64,000 bases of DNA from Phytophthora colocasiae (taxonomy: Eukaryota > Oomycota > Peronosporomycetes > Peronosporales > Peronosporaceae). The notes below the pieces were generated by a model. The model searched no databases, was not told the DNA's origin, and worked only from the letters and a program-made list of their open reading frames with translations. Below, one piece after another: positions 21,752 through 30,975 of this stretch. Location of the stretch: positions 2,356,001-2,420,000 of the forward strand of contig JAGKQI010000098.1 in assembly GCA_018806915.1 (NCBI GenBank), given 5' to 3'. How positions within the stretch are numbered: the stretch's first letter is position 1; each line of letters starts with the position of its first letter. The translations under genes were made by a program, and so were the position numbers.

Positions 21752-23417
21752 TTACTCGTGATCGTTTTTGAAAACGCGGCGTGCATATGCATCTCGATTT
21801 GCAATTGCTAAATCCTTTTCTGCTTGCGTTCGATCCCAGCCCTGGTTAAACGCTTCCATGACACGTCTTGCATCTTGCCTGTCCTTCTTTTTCTGCTCTT
21901 CACTCCGTTTTTCCTTGAACTGCTTGTCGCCAATTTCAATCAGAAAATTATGTAGGACTGCAGCAGCACAAATCATTCCAGCGTTGGAAGTGTGCTTCTT
22001 TCGATCGGTCACACCATGTAAAACTTTAAACCTTGCCTTGAGTTTACACATTCAACTAGAATACGTGTTTACGAGAGGTGATAGTTGAAACTACAATAGA
22101 AAATAACCATACGTCAGGATAAATATTTTCCACACGGCAACAACGCACGTATACACTACCATCGCTGCGTTTTTGTCACCTGCTTTCGGCAACGTTCGTC
22201 ATAGGGCACCATCAGGAACGGCCACAACTTAAAGCCAGCATCTCCAAGCCAATTTATGCCTGTCGGGCAAAGTTCTTTTGCACGCGCACCGAGAACAGCG
22301 GATTGAATATCCCTAGATAGCGGAATCTGTAGCGGTAGTCAATGGCTGCCAAACAATTGTACGATGGCTTTCCACTCTTGTCGTAGAATCCCTGAAACAA
22401 CACAAAGGTTTTAGACGCGAAATAAATAAAAGGAACCTCCGCACAACATACCTGAAAGTCACGTGGCCTTTGAGTTCGTACAAGGGTTCCATCAAAATTG
22501 CACGCCACGTCCGAAAAATCTTCTCCCCGTGCAGCAAACCCGTCTGCAAGTTCACTCCAGTCATCATTTGCATTTGGCGAGGGGAAATATATAATATATA
22601 TTTCCCCTAAAATCTGGATGAGATGATGGACGACGTCATAATATGACGTCGTCCATCATCTCATCCAGATTTTTAATATACCGACTAGCAGCAGGGCGTG
22701 ACATGCCAAGCTGTGCTGCTGCACCGCCAACCGTCACCATCTTGGCCGCATCCATTGCCGTAGTAAGTCAGGAGCGCTGCAAGACCAATGTCGAAGTCAT
22801 ACTGCTTATTCTTACGCGTTAGACCATACATCCTGTAGTACAAAGGCTCCAAATACTCACAGAGCGCGTCAAAGGATTCGGGTGAGCAGCGCAAGTTTTT
22901 ACGATACGATCTCTGGGGCTTTAACTTTCGGTAGAAATCGGGGCGTACAGTAATCTGTTCACCAGGAGGTCCGCGCATGCATCTCCAATCCAGCGTGGCA
23001 AATGCCGCACCTACCGCAATGAACACCAAGACAAACGACGAGCATGTCGCCTGCTTCCGTGTCTTGGTCATCTTCAAAGCACAGCACCTCGCCCATTCCG
23101 CCTCCTCGATTTGGTGAGCAGAGTTCCGTGTGTGACTCGGAGACAGATGCGTCCATGTCACCAACAACCTCGTCACCATCCAGAGCATCCAGGGCATCAA
23201 TACCCATGGCGATATCGCCGTCCACGGTCTTTGCACGTGCGCCAAACGCGAGCCTCACCACAGTGTTCCATCGTTTAAAAACCCACCTTCTTCTCTGCCA
23301 AAAAGTCGTCTCCTCTCGAGAAAAGTAGATGCCGAACCAACTTTTTATTGCCGACTTAAAAGTCATCGAAAAGGCCGCCGACTTTCGCCCGTTTTTGAAG
23401 TTGGTGCCAAAAAGCAA
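21752..23417 (-). pseudogene. PIF/Harbinger (HARBI1-like, DDE_Tnp_4) transposase, decayed
   Basis: Pieces in order on the minus strand: RPDFYRKLKPQ...SFDALCEYLEPLYYRMYG and LAALLTYYGNG (about 22.75-22.95 kb), then in another frame a helix-turn-helix-like part (GGAAAQLGMSRPAASRYIKNLDEMM). A palindromic insertion follows, then SPNANDDWSELADGF, CNFDGTLVRTQRP (first catalytic Asp), a GTATGT...TTTCAG intron, SGKPSYNCLAAIDYRYRFRYLGIF, and further left LGDAGFKLWPFLMVPY. The C-terminal part is KLKARFKVLHGVTDRKK...ICAAAVLHNFLIEIGDK. Frame changes between pieces show it is inactive. HARBI1-type nucleases normally work with a second DNA-binding protein. Confidence 0.85.
22581..22673. repeat. two adjacent perfect palindromes
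   Basis: The first, 22581-22607, has 13-bp arms around a single A. The second, 22609-22673, has 32-bp arms around a single A. One base separates them. They interrupt the Harbinger transposase reading frame, and the outer arm of each is transposase sequence. Confidence 0.95.
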
Positions 23418-23753
23418 TCGCTTTTCTATTTGGACAAGGCTCTAAGCTTCCTCTGGTTTGCCGAATTAAATAACCCTGACAAAAACTGTCGGAGCTAATT
23501 CATTTGCGATAAAATAAATTTTTGTGTTTACTATTTTTATTTTGGTCCACACATATTTTGTACCTCGAGCTCCCATAGATTTTCCCGGCTTACGGTGTTT
23601 GAAAGTCCGTCGAACTTTCCTTGCACGTTCCTATCGGTGACCATCACTCATTCATCTCAGATTCTGATTCTGTCTGATTCCACCTGATCCCATTGTTTTG
23701 GATGGGTCCGCTTCATCGCTTTTCATATCTCAACCGTCAGCTCTCGTCTCTAC

Positions 23754-26093
23754 ATGACGAGTGTAGCGAGCAGCTCCGCGGCCAGCAGCAGCCTCGCCGC
23801 CAGCTCCAGCCTCTCCGCCTTGACGCCAGCCTTTACGATGGTTCCTAGCGCTGTCCGGCGCAACAACGCGCGTAGTCATGGAACAACTTGCGAAGACGCA
23901 AAACGTCGCCCTCGTCCTCGCCACCGCAAGAAGAAAGAGCCCACAGCTGCATCTGAACAGAAAGAAGAAGAAGAAAACACTACAGCTCCATCTCCAGCCT
24001 TGGAAGAGAAGCCGAAGCCTAAGAGAAGGAAAAGACCTGCAAAGAAGAATATTTCGAAGACTGATACTTCGACCCCAGAAGAAGATGACGAACCAGAGTG
24101 TTGTCTTCTGTGTGCTGATCCTATTAGGTTCTACGCTGTGGGTGAGTGCAACCACCATGGCATCTGTAGCAAGTGCTCCATGCGCATGCGCATCATCATG
24201 GACGACCGCAACTGTCCCATGTGCAAGCAACCGTTGGAGCGCGTAGTCGTCAGCAGCTCTCCACGGCCTTACGAGAGTTTTGAGCTCTGGGGAGACGCAG
24301 CAGGACCCGAGTCGGTGCTGGATGAACTGTCCGAGATGATCTTTGTGGACTGCAAAGCGCACTATGCGGAACTCCGCAGTCTGCGCGAGTTCAAGTGCCG
24401 AATGAAACGTTGTCGAGAGGTGAGGCACTCGCTGGGACAGCTGAAGGAACACTTGAGGCAAGAGCATGGGGTCGACTTCTGCGAACTCTGCTTGACCCAT
24501 CAGTCGTTCTTTATTCAGGAGCAGGAGGTGTTTACGAAAGGAGCACTTAAGGGACACAATATTGGGCGTAGTCGAGGTGGTCCAGCAGGTCAGAAGCATG
24601 CGAACACGGGCAAGGACTTCCACCCCATGTGTCAGTTCTGTCGGAAGAGATTCTATGGAGACAAGGAGCTGTATGAGCATCTGGAACGTGATCACTTCAA
24701 GTGCCATATCTGCAAAGTCGAGAACGAATACTTCCGCAACTAGTAAGTATTTTTGCTCTCCTCTAGATTATGTCGTTGTCTAACGAACGATTTTGTATTT
24801 GCAGCGCAAGTATGGAAACGCACTTCCGCCGAGAGCATCATTTGTGTGAAGACCGAAGATGGTACGTCGATATGACAAATATCCTATGAAATTTGGTACT
24901 GACATGTGTATTTTTTAGTCTTGAAATGCGCTTCGTCGTTTTCCCTAACGACGTCGAGTACCAAGCCCACATGACTTCCGTTCACGGCGTGCACAACCGC
25001 CTGCAATTTAACTTCCAAGTTGCGCGAGGTGGTGGTAACCCTGTCAGTGGACCTATCAACCCTGGTTACTCTGATGGAGTACCGGATCATTGGAATTACG
25101 GTGAGAGTGATCATCCACCATCACCTCCTGCGCGACTTGAGGAAGCATTCCCGGTACTACCAGCGCCTGCAGGCCCTGCACCGGCTCCAGTGTTGAGACC
25201 AGCTATTGCTCGGCCTTCAAGTGCTCATACGCAGGGGCCTCCGGCTAGACGGATGCCTACACCACCTCGGGGTCAGATTACGCGCAATCAGAGATTGGCC
25301 CAAGCACTAGGAGTGAATCGGCCTGGACTTGCTAGTGGAGACGCTGCTGCTTTCGAAGAGGAGATGGCGACACCTAGCTACCCGGAGGATTTAATTGCTT
25401 GGGGAAAGGCAAACACTAGCTACCTCACGGTGGTCGAACGTCGCTTGGAACGCATCGTCCTGGAACCGTCTTGTCACAGTGTCAGTTTGCGAGTTATGTC
25501 TTCGGAAGAGGTACGTTGTGCTGGATGTGAATGCTATGTTGTGGATGAAGGCTAAATTGATCTGTTGCTTACAGCGAGCTTTAATGCATCAGTTGGCCTC
25601 CTTCTATGGTGTGCTTTCTGAATCGTTTGGCGAACACCCTCATCGCCGAATGTCGTTCTTTAAGCGTGAAGACGCTCATGTTCCTACCGTCACGCTCTCC
25701 GCTCACATTAGCCACCTCAACAAACATCAAGCTTTGCGGAAATTGAAGTTTCTCCCGTTGCAAGGCAGCACGCCCCCTGCTCAACCTGCTCCTGTTCCAG
25801 CCAGACCTCCTGTTCCTGTGAACCGTGGCTGGGAGCACATTGAACCTCGTCGCGCCCCTGTCATTGCAGATGCCTGGAGTGATGATGAAGACGAAGATGG
25901 AACTGAAGAAGAAGGTACTGCTGACAGCGCCGATTCAAAGGAACACAATGAGGAGGTTGAGGAGAAGATTTCGCCGGAGCCACTTACTATTACGGATGGT
26001 ACTCAAACCGGCCAAAACTCTACCGGAACGGAAGCTCTGGAAGCGAAGATTGCCAAGATCAAACTGCATGTAGATGAAGACGAGGAATGGTAA
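23754..26093 (+). CDS. ZNF598/Hel2-like RING E3 ubiquitin ligase
   Basis: Four exons: 23754-24742, 24805-24861, 24919-25510, 25575-26093 (718 residues), all with GT-AG introns of 57-64 nt. A basic, Ala/Ser-rich N-terminus is followed by a RING finger (CCLLCADPIRF...CNHHGICSKCSMRMR...CPMCKQPL, about residues 118-160). Several C2H2 fingers follow (CRMKRCREVRHSLGQLKEHLRQEH, FCELCL, CQFCRKRFYGDKELYEHLERDH, CHICKVENEYF, then METHFRREHHLCED and CLEMRFVVFPNDVEYQAHMTSVHG). RING plus this finger series is specific to ZNF598/Hel2, which ubiquitinates small-subunit proteins of collided ribosomes. The C-terminal part is Pro-rich, then acidic. The splice joints restore the expected finger sequences, which supports the model. 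Confidence 0.9.
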
Positions 26094-26113
26094 AATGTCT
26101 TTATTATCCAACC

Positions 26114-26506
26114 TTAACTGTTGCTCACACGATAGATGATGTAGCCGCTTGTGACCGAGACAACACCCACGATCGCCAGCATTTTCAATAGACTGATAGC
26201 CACCGACACAGAAGCATGTCTAGTTTTCTTGTCCAACACGAGCGTTTTGATCTTCTCCACTGCGATCTGACTGCTCCTGCCCTGTGCAATGTCCGAGAGG
26301 AACCCCTTCAGTTTACTGGTACCAGGGAACGTTCTCTCTTCTTCCGAACTCGGTTTCTTGATATCCTTAAGGTAGTGCTTTACGTTGTCTGCAGTCGAGA
26401 GTTCGTAGTTGTATCTCATCTTGGGACTCTTGTCAGCGCTGACCATAGTGTGGCAGCATAATGCCAGGGTGATCACCAGTACGAGGAGGAAACTACCGAG
26501 ACGCAT
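26114..26506 (-). CDS. small secreted RXLR/EER-like protein with C-terminal membrane helix
   Basis: 130 residues, single exon. A strong signal peptide (MRLGSFLLVLVITLALCC..., cleavage near residue 24) is followed by a short acidic/Lys region with VKHYLKD (residues 42-48) and SSEEER (53-58). This spacing is that of oomycete RXLR-EER effectors, but the RXLR itself is replaced by a HYLK-type motif. The C-terminus has a hydrophobic helix (about 104-127, LAIVGVVSVTSGYIIYRV) and a short tail. It is clearly related to the protein starting at 63626. The likely role, from family knowledge, is a host-targeted or membrane-associated secreted protein; no WY fold is visible. Confidence 0.75.
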   Translation of the reverse strand: MRLGSFLLVLVITLALCCHTMVSADKSPKMRYNYELSTADNVKHYLKDIKKPSSEEERTFPGTSKLKGFLSDIAQGRSSQIAVEKIKTLVLDKKTRHASVSVAISLLKMLAIVGVVSVTSGYIIYRVSNS

Positions 26507-26813
26507 GAGGGAACGTCAAATTGAGAAGTGAACAGTGGAGCAGGTTACTGTTCGACTGGTCAAGCCGAGGGAGCAAGGCCGACAACGATGAACACCGAAG
26601 GGCTTTGCCGAGGCGCACACCGACGCAAGCCAATCATCGCGAGGAACATCCGTGTAGTTGTGCATGGACCGTGAGTTCTCGTCTACAAGATGTCGCTGAA
26701 GATGGGACACATAAGCTGCAGATTCTGTTCAAAAGCCAAGTCAAGGCCATTAGTGCTTCTTCCTCCTACGCTGCAACATTCTACGAAATGGACAAGCACA
26801 CAGACACCTTCCT

Positions 26814-27782
26814 TTAGTATCGACGACGACGGCGCTTCGTTCTCTTCTTGGGCTTGGTTTTCGGTTCTCGCTGGCGCTTCGACTTGTCCAATTGTCTGGC
26901 CACTTTCTTATGACCATTTTTCAATGCGAGTTTCTCGGCGTCTTGGATAATAGACGCTCCTCTGCGTTCGTCGTTCACGATCCAATAGAGCCACTCAACA
27001 ACTGCAGCGTGTCCGTTTTCAGCAGCTCGACGTAGTGCCGCGCCCGCGTGACTGTCTCCTCGATTGACGTACAACCACTGCGCCATCTCCAAATGTCCAT
27101 TAGCAGCAGCTTGGCACATGGCATCTCCAGTGGATCCTTCACGACGATTCTCAAGGAGGAAACGCACAACTGCGAGGTGTCCATTTGCTGCAGCCTCGCT
27201 AACTGCAGACTTATCGCATCCTTCTGGGCGATTTTCATGCAGCCATTCAACCACATCAAGGTGGCCATAAGCAGCAGCAGCGTTCATGGCCTGTTTCGTG
27301 CATCCTTCTGTACGAAAGAGATGCAACCACCGTACAACCTCGAGATTTCCAACTGCTGCAGCTCGATCCATGGCCTCTGTGGTGCATCCTTCTGTGCGGT
27401 TAGCATGGAGCCACTGGAGAATCGATAGGTGATTAAATTCTGCAGCGATATCCATTAGTGGATCATTATCTGCTGTCCTCCATTCCGTACGATCGGGGAA
27501 ACACTCGCCAATCCACTCGATAACGTGAAGGAAGCCTTTCGTAGCGGCATGTTCAGCAATTTTACGACCATTTCCCCATTGAGGATCTCGAGCAGAAAGA
27601 TACTCCAAGGCTCGTCTTGGAAATCCCTTGTGGCAGGCTCGCCACACAGTGCAACGAGAAGAAAACGTGTCTAGATAGTCATCAATGCGTTTCTCGATAC
27701 GAGAAAGAGACTTTACTTCGCACGAGTGAAGACACTCGCGGCAAACCACATGCACTAACGTCTGCACAGGGAACTCCGACAT
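26814..27782 (-). CDS. ankyrin-repeat protein (oomycete family)
   Basis: 322 residues, no intron seen. The N-terminal 110 residues hold VVCRECLHSCEVKSLSRIEKRIDDYLDTF and a segment EYLSARDPQWGNGRKIAE shared with the neighbouring gene. Then come about six ankyrin units of the form AAxxGHLEVVRWLHxNRxEGCTxxAMD (residues about 140-280). It ends in a basic Arg/Lys tail, possibly a nuclear or RNA-binding signal. It is tandem with, and in the same orientation as, the paralogue at 27875. Such ankyrin arrays are strongly expanded in Phytophthora; partners are unknown. Confidence 0.8.
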   Translation of the reverse strand: MSEFPVQTLVHVVCRECLHSCEVKSLSRIEKRIDDYLDTFSSRCTVWRACHKGFPRRALEYLSARDPQWGNGRKIAEHAATKGFLHVIEWIGECFPDRTEWRTADNDPLMDIAAEFNHLSILQWLHANRTEGCTTEAMDRAAAVGNLEVVRWLHLFRTEGCTKQAMNAAAAYGHLDVVEWLHENRPEGCDKSAVSEAAANGHLAVVRFLLENRREGSTGDAMCQAAANGHLEMAQWLYVNRGDSHAGAALRRAAENGHAAVVEWLYWIVNDERRGASIIQDAEKLALKNGHKKVARQLDKSKRQREPKTKPKKRTKRRRRRY

Positions 27783-27874
27783 TCTCTTCCCTGTCGCTGT
27801 TGGAGAATGAGCGTAACCAAAAAATTAAACGCACTTGATGGGAAAAGACCACGACGGTAATAGCCCTATGAAGT

Positions 27875-28804
27875 TCACTCCCGTCGGCGCTTTATCTTGT
27901 TTTCAAGTAGTTTAGCAACATCAGAATGTCCAGATTCTTTCGCGATACGAGCGGCACTACGTATGGTCGATTCACATCGACGTTGCTTTCTACTGATCTC
28001 GTCGCAAAGCCACTCTGCCACTGCAAGTTGCCCGTTCTCAGCTGCAGACTGCATCGCTGTTTCAAGACGACCTTCCTTGCGGTTAGTGCACAGCCATTGC
28101 ACGACTTCCAAGCGTCCGTTGGTAGCTGCCATGTTCAATGCAGCACTGGTACAGCCTTCATCACGATGGTCATGAAGAAAGCGTACGATTTCGAGATGGC
28201 CATTGGCAGCAGCATTGTCCATAGCGTCTTCAGTGCATCCTTCCTTGCGGTTAGAGTGAAGCCACTCCACCACCTCTAAGTGTCCATTCTCCGCGGCATC
28301 GTCCATAGCTTGCTTCATACATCCCTCACGTCGATTCTGGTGCAACCACTCCACCATTTCCAATTGTCCATTGGCAGCAGCAATGCTCATAGCAAAAGAA
28401 GTGCAACCTTCCATGCGGTTATCGTGGAGCCATTGGAGAACCGCAAGGTGACGATGTTCAGCTGCAGTATTCAAGAAGCAACGACCTTGTCGACTACCCC
28501 AGGACGTTCGATCTGGATAAAACTCGTTGAGCCATTGCAGCACATGCAGAAAATTCTTCTTCACAGCGACGTACGCAGCGTCTTGACCATTCCCCCAGTC
28601 AGGGTCTCGTACAGAAAGGTACACGAGGCCACGCTTCGATATCCCTTCTTCACAGGCTCGAGCCACCGTCCAGTTCTTCGAGAACGTGTTGAGATATTCG
28701 TCAACACGACTTACAACATGAGACAATGACTCCACTCCAAGGGCACCGAGACATCCACGGCATACGACGAGGGCTGCGATCAATGAAGGGGGAGACGCGT
28801 TCAT
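27875..28804 (-). CDS. ankyrin-repeat protein, tandem paralogue
   Basis: 309 residues from Met at 28804 (MNASPPSLIAALVVCRGCLG). The frame is open 34 codons further upstream, but the paralogue alignment starts here. The layout matches the upstream-numbered neighbour: VESLSHVVSRVDEYLNTFS, RGLVYLSVRDPDWGNGQDA, then seven ankyrin units (AAANGQLEMVEWLHQNRREGC and similar) and a basic end (ENKIKRRRE). The 5' end is immediately next to, and head to head with, the Fanzor fragment, whose reading frame opens inside this gene's first codons. Confidence 0.8.
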   Translation of the reverse strand: MNASPPSLIAALVVCRGCLGALGVESLSHVVSRVDEYLNTFSKNWTVARACEEGISKRGLVYLSVRDPDWGNGQDAAYVAVKKNFLHVLQWLNEFYPDRTSWGSRQGRCFLNTAAEHRHLAVLQWLHDNRMEGCTSFAMSIAAANGQLEMVEWLHQNRREGCMKQAMDDAAENGHLEVVEWLHSNRKEGCTEDAMDNAAANGHLEIVRFLHDHRDEGCTSAALNMAATNGRLEVVQWLCTNRKEGRLETAMQSAAENGQLAVAEWLCDEISRKQRRCESTIRSAARIAKESGHSDVAKLLENKIKRRRE

Positions 28805-28815
28805 CCTCTCACGAG

Positions 28816-29316
28816 TTGTTAAGTCTTTTTTTGTGCTTTGAACGGGACGCGACGGGCAAGCAATGGAAAATGTTCGCGAGAGCCAAGCGAACATTTGACT
28901 GTGCAACTGCCAAGATCAAGAACTGTGTGAAAGAGCTCCACTACCAGACCTGCGCCTACCTCACGAAGCACTACGACACCATTCTGCTCCCGATCTTCAC
29001 GTCGAAGCAAATGGTAAAGAAGAGCTGCGCGAGAAATCATACGTTCAACAAGATGCTACTAGGTCTGAAGCACTTCCAATTCCGAGAACTACTGCGAGCC
29101 AAATGCGAGGTAATGGGGAAGTCTTTGGTGGTGTGTTCTGAGATGTACACTACTCAGACTTGCGGAAATTGTTCCAGACTCCATCTGAAGATTGGCAACA
29201 GGGACGTGTTCAATTGTCCACACTGTGATTTCACCGCTGGTCGTGATCTGAACGCCGCGTTCATCCTTCGTTTCACCTGCGCCGGCTCCCTGGCAGTGCA
29301 CACCATCCACCGGTGA
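28816..29316 (+). pseudogene. 5'-truncated Fanzor (eukaryotic TnpB-like RNA-guided nuclease)
   Basis: The ORF is open from 28726, but homology begins near 28816-28840. Recognisable parts: KIKNCVKELHYQTCAYL, YDTILLPIFTSKQMVKK (the region where TnpB has its RuvC-II Glu; here no Glu, as in Fanzors), FRELLRAKCEVMGKSLVVCSEMYTTQTC (alternative Glu in SEMYTTQTC), a zinc ribbon with Cys codons at 29161, 29170, 29215 and 29224, and the RuvC-III Asp in GRDLNAA (29244-29246). The RuvC-I part and everything N-terminal is absent, so it cannot cut DNA as it stands. About 165 residues remain of a family usually above 450. The end diverges after FILRFTCAG. Confidence 0.8.
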
Positions 29317-29433
29317 ATTCTCTCTTAAAACTCGGGTTACAGCGAGCCCACGACAGAGACTAGCTACTGTAGTTAAGACTTTGTTAGACCAACTGTAACG
29401 GACGCGACGGTAGAACATGTCACTACGGCTTTC

Positions 29434-30582
29434 TTACATCTCTTCCTCTCCATCTTCTTCCGACTGCCTTCTCTTCTGGTCTCGAAGAATCCGATCCAAC
29501 GATGTCCACTGCAGATCTTCTACAGGGTGTCTTTCATTTCGCTTAGCACCCGGTCGAACGCCAATGCTTTCCCTGACTGACTCGAGCATTTTAACAGCGT
29601 CGGCCCGACTGGGCTTGTCCACCCATGCATCTTGCTCAAGAACCCTCGACTCAATCTCGAGCATCACAAAGCGCAGAGAGGAGAGCATTCTCCTCGTCCT
29701 ACCTTCTTGCAGCTCGGATGCGACCAAGATGCGGAACGGAGGATACTTGGTATCGTCGTCCCCACACAGCCAGAACTGCCACATGGAGGCCAACGAGCAC
29801 ACAGGGATCTTGAAGTCCTCGGGGAAATGGTGCATTTTGTTGTCTGCCCACTTGAAAGCTCGAGCATACTTAAAACGCTTCGGAGGTACCAGGTACGGTA
29901 TCTTCGGACCAGACCGCTTCAGTGCTCTAGGCATCAACGGTCCTTGTCTCTCCGTCGCAACTTCAGCTTCATTACTTGGGGGTAGCATATCGCTACTGTC
30001 TCTGGTCGGTCTTGGTACAGGAGCACTGGTTGGTGGAGCATCGCCTACATGAGCACTAGTTGGTCTTGGTACAGGAACATCACGAACTGGTCTTGGTACA
30101 GGAGGAGCAGGTTGTTGCGGTTCTCCGTAGCTCGGTCCACTTGAACTAACTGCAGGATAAACAGTTAAAGGTTGCGTCTGTGACACGATACTGGCGGGTG
30201 CAGCGTTGGATCGGATACGGAACGGGGCGGAATTCCCTTCAGTCGCTCTTGCAGTCACCAACGGTGCTGCATCAGCCGCAGACGCGGGTGCACTGGTCCT
30301 TGCTGCTAGATAGAATTGTCGAGCACTATCGAGCTCCTGTCGCGCGTCCGAAGCTCGACGAACAGCATAGTCCAGACCCGAGCGTGTATCCTGGAGCACC
30401 TGCTGGAGAAGACGATAGCGCGGCGCCGACTCCACTTCTTGAGATGGTAAGGCCTCTATCAACTGGTGGACATCCTCAACACACTGCTTGTACCTCTTCA
30501 TCCAAAAGGAGACGTCACCATCCGCAGTAACGAGCACCTCGAGCGCCGCGTTCACCGCAGCATCAAGCTCCATGTTGTACAA
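29434..30582 (-). CDS. conserved oomycete protein of unknown function
   Basis: 382 residues, starting MYNMELDAAVNAALEVL (a second Met at residue 4 is equally possible). The N-terminal 110 residues are helical and charged, likely a coiled coil (RYRLLQQVLQDTRSGLDYAVRRASDARQ). A Pro/Ser/Ala-rich middle with PVPRPTRD-type repeats follows. The C-terminal third is compact: RFKYARAFKWADNKMHHFPEDF, SMWQFWLCGDDDTKYPPFRIL, a helix, and an acidic end. I have a sense that the MWxxWxxGDxxxKYPPFR core recurs in oomycete hypothetical proteins but cannot name a domain. It is divergently transcribed from the PP2C gene, sharing roughly 200-390 bp of upstream DNA. Confidence 0.65.
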   Translation of the reverse strand: MYNMELDAAVNAALEVLVTADGDVSFWMKRYKQCVEDVHQLIEALPSQEVESAPRYRLLQQVLQDTRSGLDYAVRRASDARQELDSARQFYLAARTSAPASAADAAPLVTARATEGNSAPFRIRSNAAPASIVSQTQPLTVYPAVSSSGPSYGEPQQPAPPVPRPVRDVPVPRPTSAHVGDAPPTSAPVPRPTRDSSDMLPPSNEAEVATERQGPLMPRALKRSGPKIPYLVPPKRFKYARAFKWADNKMHHFPEDFKIPVCSLASMWQFWLCGDDDTKYPPFRILVASELQEGRTRRMLSSLRFVMLEIESRVLEQDAWVDKPSRADAVKMLESVRESIGVRPGAKRNERHPVEDLQWTSLDRILRDQKRRQSEEDGEEEM

Positions 30583-30797
30583 CTTTTTTAATGCAGAATG
30601 ATCGATATATGGTACCCATCACATTTAGCAGGTAATATCATTTCATTTACTAACTGAAATGATAAAAACGATAGAAACGAATATGACAAGGTATCGAATC
30701 CCAGCGGTTTTTATGCGAATCGACACGGGTTAGGACTTTAGAAGTCGAAATCAACCAATCAACATACAGTGCAACTGCCGGGAAAAAGCGCGGGAGT

Positions 30798-30810
30798 TCA
30801 CTTCCCATTT
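30798..30810 (+). promoter_or_regulatory. oomycete Inr-FPR type core promoter of the PP2C gene
   Basis: TCACTTCCCATTT fits the oomycete initiator (YCAYTYY) followed at once by the flanking CAWTTT-type element. Transcription starting here would skip the upstream ATG at 30769 and favour the start at 30976. Confidence 0.5.
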
Positions 30811-30975
30811 GGCGCCGTACCTGGCCGATACATTATTGTACCAAGAGACTGCGACTACGTCCCAGCGCTCTGTTCGCCAATAGCATTGCCTGGTCACTTT
30901 AACACCTCAAAGGAGTCGTTTCGTTCCTCTCCCTCAATATCGCTTGGGTCTCATTCCCCAAATCCTCACACACCT

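Larger units (their letters stand above)
13261..23589 (-). mobile_element. PIF/Harbinger DNA transposon, split by a gypsy insertion
   Basis: Flanked by TTA on both sides (13258-13260 and 23590-23592), the TWA target typical of PIF/Harbinger. Inverted repeats of about 100 bp run 13262-13370 and 23496-23588, sharing GGGAAAATCTATGG, GAGCTCGAGGTAC, TGTGTGGACCAAAATAAAAA and CAAATGAATTA. The left arm has an extra duplication of about 12 bp after CTATGGAGCTCG. Without the nested gypsy element it would be about 2.7 kb. It carries a decayed transposase on the minus strand and remains of a second ORF on the plus strand. Just inside the left arm (13371-13470) is a short repeat encoding SGY units. Confidence 0.8.

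Noticed and set aside
23730..24707. 325-codon minus-strand ORF
   Set aside because: Antisense to the RING/zinc-finger exon of the ZNF598-like gene; Phe/Leu-rich, no domain, lacks sense outside that exon.
28816..29316. Bacterial IS605 contamination as source of the TnpB-like ORF
   Set aside because: The RuvC-II Glu is displaced as in eukaryotic Fanzors, and the ORF is embedded between oomycete genes.
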